Below are positions 21,851 through 27,447 of a stretch of DNA of 27,447 bases, in pieces. Position 1 is the stretch's first letter, and every line of letters begins with the position of its first letter. The DNA lies in the NCBI GenBank assembly GCA_039908535.1, contig JAMOAW010000057.1:1-27447 (forward strand). The letters run 5' to 3'. This DNA is from JAMOAW01 sp039908535 (GTDB lineage Bacteria > Pseudomonadota > Magnetococcia > Magnetococcales > JADFZT01). The position numbers and the translations under genes are program-made. The notes under the pieces were generated by a model, which worked only from the letters and a program-made list of their open reading frames with translations, was not told the origin of the DNA and searched no databases.

Positions 21851-23497
21851 TTATCCTTCCCCTTCCTTTTCCCCTTCTTCCTCTTCCTCTTCCTCTTCCT
21901 CTTCCTCTTCCTCTTCCATTCCCTCCATCCAATAGGGGCATTCCCGCTCTCTGGCGGTCGTAAGTGCTTTTCTGGCACTGGTCACCAACGAGCGCACATC
22001 CTCTCCATCTCTAGGAAACATACTGACACCAATACGCAAATAGATGCCCATCTCCAGTTCCCCATTTAGAAGATACGGCTCCATTAAAAGGCTGTGCAGA
22101 CGATAGACCACTGCCATGACTTGTTCTTCATCCCCGCACTCTGGAACAAAGGAGATAAACTCATACTCACCGCTACGAAAGGCCAAATCCTCTCCGCGCA
22201 AACAATCCCTTAGGCGCACGGCTATTTCATGCAGCAACGCCTCCATTTGGTCTTCAAAAAGCGTCGTCACCCCGGAAGAGAGAGGTTCCACAACCATCAA
22301 CAAGACAGCGACTTGACGCATTTGATGCCGACAGTGACCTATTTCACGATTAAGAAATTCATCAAACATTCTGCGATTGCCAAGTAAGGTCACGGGATCT
22401 TTCAATGCCAATCCAGACAACAACATTTTGGCATTGATCAAATGGCTAACATGGGCATATAACTTGACTGATGCCGCCTCGTAGGCCTGCTCCAACATGA
22501 CAATTTCGTTGCCAGCATCTTTTTTTAAATACAACCGCTGTTCACCCGAACAGACCTCCACCATCACAGAGGCCATTTTACGCAAACGGCGCAAAGGGGT
22601 TAATATCAACCGCTGCAGTCCCAAGGCTAAACCAGCCAACAACAGCACATTCAAAAAAACATAAACCATCAATCCACGCCGACTCTCGGCCAAAATCTGC
22701 CGTACATCTTCTAAACCAACCGGAACCACCAAACAAAAAGGCCGTCCAAAAACATTTAATGGCATTAAAAAGAGGTTCCAATCCCGACTTGAATCAAATA
22801 ACATGCGCGGCTTGTCCTCCAGGATAGCCTCAGCAACCTGTTGTAAATCCACACCTCCTGCCTCTTCTACGATAGCATCGTTGATCGCCACCCCTGTAGG
22901 CACAGCCAAGGCAAAGGGTTGCCCAAGGCCACGCTCTTTGATCATCTGAGCCGTGCGGACCAAATCATACCCAAACGCGATCATTCGCACAGAACCTGAT
23001 TTAAATGGAACAAAAAGAATCAACCGCCAATGACCATCCATCTCTTCGGCTCGCAACCAACTTTTATTGTTTCGCGTCTCCTGCCAAGCCTTTTGATAGG
23101 TCTCCACGGCAAACGGTACCTCCCCGCCAACTTGAGGCAAACGGAAAAAGGCGCGACCAGAGTTATCCAAAGCCATAAAAAAATCCAATTTCCACAAGGG
23201 AAAAACCCCATTCAACCGATCCCAATCCACCGAATGTTCTAAAGGATCCAGATTGATTTTCATAAAGGTAGAGGCGTTTTCCAGCCAATAATCGCGAAAA
23301 TGCTCCAATTGTGTCATGCGATCAATCAAGTCAGACTCAATCCCCCCCGTCACTTGGCTGGCCTGATTCACCATCCGCTCCCGCAGGACATCCTTTAAAA
23401 TGGCATTATGAATAAAATATCCTACCCCCAAGGTGACGGATACCGCTAATAAAAAAAATATAGTAGCAGGATAGATTAAACTTTTATTATGCAGCAT
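21851..23497 (-). CDS. Membrane sensor with degenerate GGDEF domain and poly-Glu tail
   Basis: Domains in order: a membrane helix (about 8-29), a periplasmic sensor of about 250 residues resembling CHASE4-type domains (WDRLNGVFPLWKLDFFMALD, then a second strand-rich half), a second membrane helix (about 280-300), a HAMP segment (LTPLRRLRKMASVMVEV), a short coiled coil, and a GGDEF-like domain (LKDPVTLLGNRRMFDEFLNR). The catalytic GGDEF motif is replaced by SGEYEF, so diguanylate cyclase activity is unlikely. It may act as a c-di-GMP or GTP-responsive adaptor or be inactive. The last 25 residues are almost all Glu, encoded by a hexanucleotide repeat. No EAL domain is present. Confidence 0.85.
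   Translation of the reverse strand: MLHNKSLIYPATIFFLLAVSVTLGVGYFIHNAILKDVLRERMVNQASQVTGGIESDLIDRMTQLEHFRDYWLENASTFMKINLDPLEHSVDWDRLNGVFPLWKLDFFMALDNSGRAFFRLPQVGGEVPFAVETYQKAWQETRNNKSWLRAEEMDGHWRLILFVPFKSGSVRMIAFGYDLVRTAQMIKERGLGQPFALAVPTGVAINDAIVEEAGGVDLQQVAEAILEDKPRMLFDSSRDWNLFLMPLNVFGRPFCLVVPVGLEDVRQILAESRRGLMVYVFLNVLLLAGLALGLQRLILTPLRRLRKMASVMVEVCSGEQRLYLKKDAGNEIVMLEQAYEAASVKLYAHVSHLINAKMLLSGLALKDPVTLLGNRRMFDEFLNREIGHCRHQMRQVAVLLMVVEPLSSGVTTLFEDQMEALLHEIAVRLRDCLRGEDLAFRSGEYEFISFVPECGDEEQVMAVVYRLHSLLMEPYLLNGELEMGIYLRIGVSMFPRDGEDVRSLVTSARKALTTARERECPYWMEGMEEEEEEEEEEEEEEGEKEGEG
21880..21915 (-). repeat. Hexanucleotide tandem repeat encoding poly-Glu
   Basis: Six perfect copies of CCTCTT on the plus strand (GAAGAG on the coding strand, Glu-Glu) lie in the 3' end of the GGDEF-like gene. 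Copy-number change would alter the acidic tail by two residues at a time without a frameshift. Confidence 0.9.
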
Positions 23498-23580
23498 GTG
23501 ATGTTTCCCGATTTACAACCAAACCAAAAAAAACAGCCCTTTTAAAATAACGCCAAATGATTGAGCTTTCTAATCTTTTA

Positions 23581-23731
23581 TGAACATGATGCCCTTCGGG
23601 CAAAAAGTCAAAAGAAAAACCCTGGGGGCAATCCCCCAGACCCTTTTTTTCTTTTAAAAAAAAAGGTGGAGGTGTTGAGGGCGGGTCTCCGCCCCCAAGG
23701 TCTTGATTTTTTATTTTTCCGATACAGGAAC
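23581..23731. repeat. Composite GC-hairpin repeat, copy F
   Basis: Same orientation as C1: edge TGAACATGATGCCCTTCGGG, hairpin ACCCTGGGGGCAATCCCCCA, T and A runs, a shortened second hairpin (GGGCGGGTCTCCGCCC), and right edge CAAGGTCTTGATTTTTTATT then CCGATACAGGAAC. It lies in the divergent region between the GGDEF-like gene and the Rpn nuclease gene. The remainder up to 24133 is very AT-rich, with no gene that I can support. Confidence 0.85.
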
Positions 23732-24133
23732 GAAAGCAACAATAGGAAAGCCTTTTATGCAAAAATTTTTGCCACCCCATTTTAGTAAAATAGATTTACA
23801 TAACATACTGATAAATAAACAAACTATATAATTTATAATTATATCATTGTTTTTACTTTTTTCAATACGTTATAAAAAAAATCTGCTAAAAAAATAAAAT
23901 TTCCACCCTAAAAATATATCCCATATTTTTTCTGTTTAACTTTCTATAAGGGATTCACTGTGCGCGAATGAAATGAATCCATCCTTTTCAAAATTTTGTC
24001 TGTTGCTGTAACCAATGATTCTTCACCTATCCATGTATAATCCTTTACTGGTATGATGGGTAAAATCGCTATTTTTAATCCAAAAACGAGCTCGAAAGCC
24101 CTCTTTGGCATAAACTTTTTTTGGAGAAACATT

Positions 24134-25096
24134 ATGAAACAACGCCAATTAGTCAGCTTTGATTGGGCCTTGAAACGACTTTTGCGTAGCAAGGTCAATT
24201 TTGAAATTTTGGAAGGTTTTCTAAGTGAACTTCTCCATGATGACGTTTACATCCTGGAGGTTTTAGAAAGTGAGAGCAATAAAGACGACCGATACGACAA
24301 ACACAACAGGGTAGATCTTAAGGTCAAAAACAGTCGTGACGAGCTCATTATCATTGAAATTCAATACGAAAGAGAATTGGATTATCTGCAGCGCCTTTTA
24401 TACAGCACTTCTAAAACAATTTCCGAACATATGACCGAAGGCAAACCATATTCTCATGTGGTGAAATTACTTTCTGTGAGCATTCTCTATTTTGATTTAG
24501 GACAAGGAGACGATTATATCTACCGAGGAACGACCATTTTTAGAGGATTACATACCAATGATGTGTTAAATCTCAGCGCAGGTCAGAAAGTGCTGTTTCA
24601 TCGGGATTCGGTGCAGGAAATTTTCCCTGAATTTTATTTGATCAAGGTGAACCGCTTTAACGATATCGCCCGCGATACTTTGGATGAATGGATTTATTTT
24701 CTAAAAAATGAAGAAATACGAGAACATTTTACGGCTCGTGGTTTACTCAAGGCCAAAGAAAAACTTAATATATTAAAACTTCCAGAATCAGAACGGCAAG
24801 CCTATGAACGTTATAAAGACGACCTGCACTATCAAGCCAGTATGGTGGAGTCTACCTATGGTATTGGCAAGTTGGAAGGACGACAGGAAGGACGACAGGA
24901 AGGACGGCAGGAAGGACGACAGGAAGAAGCCAGCAAAATGGTTCTACGTCAACTGACACGCCGTTTTGGTGTTTTATCTAACGATGTTCAAACAAAAGTC
25001 AATACCGCATCTTTAGAGCAATTAGAACTTTGGAGTGATCTTATCCTGGACGCCCAATCCCTTGAAGATATATTTGATGCACATTTGACAATATAA
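24134..25096 (+). CDS. Rpn-family recombination-promoting nuclease (PD-(D/E)XK)
   Basis: This 320-residue protein is an Rpn/YhgA-type nuclease (COG5464, PDDEXK_2). The N-terminal FDWALKRLLRSKVNFEILEG, the metal-binding core RVDLKVKNSRDELIIIEIQY (Asp and the ExQ motif), LQRLLYSTSKTI, and the central LSVSILYFDLGQGDDYIYRG are characteristic. E. coli RpnA is a DNA endonuclease that stimulates RecA-independent recombination, and Rpn proteins have been linked to phage defence. A tail follows a GRQE tandem repeat (24878-24925) and ends in a helical DUF4351-like segment (LRQLTRRFGVLSNDV). I use ATG 24134, with Shine-Dalgarno GGAG. The longer frame from 24053 adds an unlikely N-terminus. Confidence 0.9.
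   Translation: MKQRQLVSFDWALKRLLRSKVNFEILEGFLSELLHDDVYILEVLESESNKDDRYDKHNRVDLKVKNSRDELIIIEIQYERELDYLQRLLYSTSKTISEHMTEGKPYSHVVKLLSVSILYFDLGQGDDYIYRGTTIFRGLHTNDVLNLSAGQKVLFHRDSVQEIFPEFYLIKVNRFNDIARDTLDEWIYFLKNEEIREHFTARGLLKAKEKLNILKLPESERQAYERYKDDLHYQASMVESTYGIGKLEGRQEGRQEGRQEGRQEEASKMVLRQLTRRFGVLSNDVQTKVNTASLEQLELWSDLILDAQSLEDIFDAHLTI
24878..24925 (+). repeat. 12-bp coding tandem repeat in the Rpn gene
   Basis: Four copies of GGACGACAGGAA (one with a single change), each encoding Gly-Arg-Gln-Glu, join the nuclease domain to the C-terminal helical domain. Expansion or loss keeps the reading frame and changes linker length by four residues. Confidence 0.92.
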
Positions 25097-25101
25097 AATT
25101 C

Positions 25102-25133
25102 CCTGTGTGCGCCTCCACCAAGGCCCACACAGG
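25102..25133. terminator. Bidirectional hairpin between Rpn and portal genes
   Basis: CCTGTGTG-C-GCCT pairs with AGGC-C-CACACAGG around the loop CCACCA, twelve base pairs with one C-C mismatch. It lies between the convergent stop codons. The T tract is weak on the plus side and better on the minus side (GAATTTTAT). Confidence 0.6.
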
Positions 25134-25146
25134 ATAGAGGAAAATC

Positions 25147-26334
25147 TCAGCTCTGTTGTTGTAGTTGAAAATGCTCCGACTCCAAACCATAAATGTCTCG
25201 ATAATAGAGTTCGGTAAAAGCAAGATTGGGGTTCGCTTGGGTAAGTGTTAAATCCCTTGCAGCACGCAGGCTTTCCAGCCCTTGTCCATCCTCCATGACA
25301 AAGCGTGGCGGTTGAGCCGCTGGAAAATTAAGTTGAGTCAAGCGATTGATCAAAAGCTGCATCGATTCAATCACCATGCGTATATCGGCCAACCGTCGAT
25401 CTTGCCGAACCGTGTCGTGGACCAAAGCGGCGGCAAAACTGCCGGAGTCGCCAACATCGGTGGTGAGTGTTTGGCCGAGAATGACTTTTTGCACGCGACG
25501 CTCCATGGCCCCCTCAAAACGAGAAAAAGATTCTCCGGCATTCGATGGGGCAATAGCCTCTACTTTATCCTCCTGCCCGATCACCACCACCGCATCCTGG
25601 ATCGCACGAACCAATTGATTGGCCATTTCGGTTTTATCCCCTGAGGTAGAACCCAGCAACAAAGGCTGACCAAATCTTTCCAAAAACTGCACCCAAAATT
25701 TTAAACCCTGCGTGCGAAAATACCATGGCCAATAGAGTCGTGACAGCAAAGCCTCTCCATACGGATTGCGGTAAGTCGGCAGGCGGCGGGTGAGTAAAAA
25801 TTTATATTTGGTATCGATTTGAGTTCCACTAAGCTCCCCAGGCGAATAAAATAATAGGGTATTATCTGCCTGGGGAGCAAACCATTCAAAGGGTTTTTCC
25901 ACAACACGATCTATACCAATCATATTGTCTGCTAATTTTTTATAGATAATTTCCTGCACCGAATATCCATAGGGAACCGCCGCCCAAATACCTCGAATGA
26001 CATTTAGGGCGCACGGCTTGATTTGATCCTTCACAAATGTTGATACGACCCCTTCCCCCGGTTCCAATCGCCATGGCGTCGCCAATACCGCTTCGCGTCT
26101 GGTCTCTAGGGCTGCGAAGATTTCATCGTCCCCCTCCAAACTGCGCAAAGAGGCCCGCGATAGACCCAATTTTACCAAAATAGTGTCCGGGTCTGGAACT
26201 TGAATGAGCCAGGAGCCAAGTTCATCTATGGCGGTCTCCTTATAGAAATTTTTTTTCAATTTAACTTGAGAGGCCGAGAGCTCCTGGGTTTGAAAAAGTG
26301 TTTTTTGCCACCATTTTGATAAAATTTTATTCAT
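25147..26334 (-). CDS. Mu gp29-like (DUF935) phage portal protein, isolated
   Basis: This 395-residue protein matches DUF935, the portal family of Mu-like phages that forms the DNA-entry ring of the capsid. Visible blocks are LEGDDEIFAALETRREAVLA, then ATPWRLEPG (near the N-terminus), VPYGYSVQEIIYK, RNPYGEALLSRLYWPWYFRT (the family's membrane-like helix), LERFGQPLLLGS, and GQTLTTDVGDSGSFAAALVH. Mu gp29 is about 500 residues, so this is somewhat short at the C-terminus. No terminase, head-morphogenesis, protease or capsid genes flank it in the window. The only partner is a small HTH gene overlapping by eight bases upstream. It could be a prophage remnant or a retained phage gene. Confidence 0.88.
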   Translation of the reverse strand: MNKILSKWWQKTLFQTQELSASQVKLKKNFYKETAIDELGSWLIQVPDPDTILVKLGLSRASLRSLEGDDEIFAALETRREAVLATPWRLEPGEGVVSTFVKDQIKPCALNVIRGIWAAVPYGYSVQEIIYKKLADNMIGIDRVVEKPFEWFAPQADNTLLFYSPGELSGTQIDTKYKFLLTRRLPTYRNPYGEALLSRLYWPWYFRTQGLKFWVQFLERFGQPLLLGSTSGDKTEMANQLVRAIQDAVVVIGQEDKVEAIAPSNAGESFSRFEGAMERRVQKVILGQTLTTDVGDSGSFAAALVHDTVRQDRRLADIRMVIESMQLLINRLTQLNFPAAQPPRFVMEDGQGLESLRAARDLTLTQANPNLAFTELYYRDIYGLESEHFQLQQQS

Positions 26335-26602
26335 GGTACACGGGCTCTCCTTTCACAATACGAACCAACTCATGCCGTGGAATACGCAAACTCCCCAGAT
26401 GACGGGTGGCCTCAATTTCTCCGTTGGCAATGGCACGATAGAGTCTGGTTCGAGCGGTTTCTGGTTTCAACCCCACCCGCAAAGCAAAGTGCTGCGCGGC
26501 CTCACCAATGGCGAAAGTGGGCTTGTCAGGAATTTTTAGTAACTCTTTTTTATTGGATGGCACGGCCTGTTTCCGACCAATCGGAGCCTTTTTTTCGATC
26601 AC
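26327..26602 (-). CDS. Small helix-turn-helix protein coupled to the portal gene
   Basis: With GTG at 26602 (Shine-Dalgarno AGAGGAG, seven bases) this is a 91-residue basic protein. FAIGEAAQHFALRVGLKPET then ARTRLYRAIANGEIEATRHL and GSLRIPRHELVRIV fit a MerR/excisionase-like winged HTH: a helix-turn-helix, a wing with a GS turn, and a closing helix. The N-terminal 30 residues are basic and probably flexible. Its stop overlaps the portal start by eight bases. In Mu-like phages a small terminase or DNA-binding protein precedes the portal, so it may be a reduced version of that or a transcription factor. I cannot decide. The longer ATG frame to 26641 lacks a ribosome-binding site. Confidence 0.65.
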   Translation of the reverse strand: MIEKKAPIGRKQAVPSNKKELLKIPDKPTFAIGEAAQHFALRVGLKPETARTRLYRAIANGEIEATRHLGSLRIPRHELVRIVKGEPVYHE

Positions 26603-26733
26603 GACTCTTCTCCTCTTGACTCTATAGATGATGCAAAACATTCAGATAAATTTGTGTCCCACATCTTGTGAGACGTTTTCCCACTGATCATCCTGCACAC
26701 AAATAAAAAATACCAGCACCTCGGCTTCATAAT

Positions 26734-26837
26734 CATGTATCGCAAAAATAAAAATTAAGACCTTGATGAACCCAGAACCGCCCAAAAATCCCCCAAGGGG
26801 TTTGTTTTTTAATTTTTGCTAGAAGGGCATCATGTTC
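26734..26837. repeat. Shortened composite repeat, copy G
   Basis: Edges are recognisable (ATGTATCGCAAAAATAAAAA, TTAAGACCTTG and, at the end, AGAAGGGCATCATGTTC). The two strong hairpins are mostly lost, leaving AGAACCGCCCAAAAATCCCC and CAAGGGGTTTG. It is followed within 25 bases by the MITE-like element. Confidence 0.7.
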
Positions 26838-26860
26838 TATTTTCCAAGTTTGCAAAATTA

Positions 26861-27009
26861 TTGGTACCACCACACTTAACCGTGGTCGTCTGTTTTTTGG
26901 TTTTATTATTTAAAAAAAAAGGGGTCTGGGGGATTGCCCCCAGGGTTTTGATTTTGCTTTTGACCTCGGTTTTGCTTCCTTCGTCCACATTTAAATGTGG
27001 TGGTACCAA
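26861..27009. mobile_element. MITE-like element with TTGGTACCACCACA ends
   Basis: A 149-base element with perfect 14-base terminal inverted repeats TTGGTACCACCACA, flanked on both sides by ATTA (26857-26860 and 27010-27013), a candidate four-base target duplication. Its interior holds the hairpin GGGGTCTGGGGGATTGCCCC and, near the right end, a perfect 16-base palindrome CCACATTTAAATGTGG (26985-27000). There is no coding capacity, so movement would need a transposase in trans. The interior matches the right 140 bases of element D in inverse orientation. Confidence 0.8.
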
Positions 27010-27013
27010 ATTA

Positions 27014-27447
27014 TTTGTCGTCGTGAAAAAAATATCTCAAAAGGCCAATGCTGCCCTGTGGATAATGCTGTGAATAACTTAATAAAATTCTCTCAATTAC
27101 AAAGCTATAAAAAAATACGACAAATTCATGACATTTTATAAATAAAAAAAATTTTACAGATAATCAACAAGTTAAAAAACAACACACAGTTTGCATTGTA
27201 AAAATATCACACCTATACCACAATCATACAACTCACCCCAAACCCTGTGCATGATAGACACATGACATATTTTTTACTTCTCAATTTCCCCTCAATAAGT
27301 CAAACGTTTAACCACAACAAAAGAGTAAAAAAAATTTTTTGCCATCCAACTGCAATCCAACGAACCCTCAAACCGTCCAAACCTTTCATGACAAAATATG
27401 GCAAAAAATAGAGTAAAAAATTGGACTCTATAATGTTGATACCCCCC
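27014..27447. other. AT-rich gene-free region with two DnaA-box-like sites
   Basis: TGTGGATAA (27057-27065) and TGTGAATAA (27069-27077) both match the DnaA box TTATNCACA in reverse, 12 bases apart, followed by about 150 bases of very AT-rich DNA. An inverted repeat ATTTTTTGCCAT/ATGGCAAAAAAT lies at 27334-27345 and 27398-27409. No gene is visible before the window ends. Confidence 0.5.

Noticed and set aside
24878..24925. Short regular repeat considered as a CRISPR-like array
   Set aside because: Units are 12 bases, contiguous, without spacers, and encode GRQE in frame.

Overview
The window looks like a piece of a free-living, flagellated, c-di-GMP-using proteobacterial chromosome with many short GC-rich intergenic repeats. 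Sulfide:quinone reductase, a PomA/PomB-type stator, a hemerythrin-like protein and Mu-type phage remnants would suit a microaerophilic sulfide-oxidising or magnetotactic lineage such as Magnetococcales. That placement is inference from gene content, and nothing here is diagnostic (no rRNA, no magnetosome gene).

Layout. 1-430 holds a frameshifted IS4-type transposase remnant. 525-850 holds the first composite intergenic repeat. 1095-2400 holds a small secreted protein and a MetF-like protein. 2526-3439 is an IS1-like insertion sequence with intact ends and a transposase broken by several frameshifts. 3481-7185 is a compact defence/stress block: a BrnT/BrnA toxin-antitoxin pair bracketed by direct repeats, then on the minus strand a three-gene ABC-three-component (ABC-3C) operon made of a PD-(D/E)XK effector, a small middle component and a DUF2326 SMC-like ATPase. 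7186-8183 has no recognisable gene. 8184-10334 (minus) carries rnfH, a truA disrupted by an internal deletion, and uppP. 10497-11243 is a lone ParA-type ATPase facing cysM (minus). 12329-13259 is a yybP-ykoY manganese riboswitch followed by a GDT1/UPF0016 manganese exporter. 13772-14173 is a very AT-rich hemerythrin-like gene.

14526-17939 (minus) is an operon motA-motB-pilZ-pilZ. MotA is close to sodium-type PomA, but the MotB-like partner has Asn where the ion-carrying Asp should be. Both PilZ proteins have their RxxxR and NxSxxG motifs separated by long helical inserts. 18116-20037 (minus) is prmA-mtnA, translationally coupled. 20149-20224 is tRNA-Phe(GAA), abutted by a repeat copy. 20531-21820 is sqr, facing a membrane sensor with a degenerate GGDEF domain (SGEYEF) and a poly-Glu tail encoded by a hexanucleotide repeat. 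24134-25096 is an Rpn-family nuclease with a 12-bp coding tandem repeat. 25147-26602 (minus) is an HTH protein coupled to an isolated Mu gp29-like portal protein. The last 800 bases are repeats and AT-rich DNA with two DnaA-box-like sites.

The strongest unexplained structure is a modular repeat family (copies near 525, 2409, 13262, 13426, 14202, 20228, 23581, 26734 and 26861), built from strong GC hairpins. Some copies sit inside a MITE-like element with TTGGTACCACCACA termini. The most interesting protein-level observations are the Asp-to-Asn change in the MotB-like subunit, the split PilZ pair, the ABC-3C operon, the broken truA and the HTH-portal pair.
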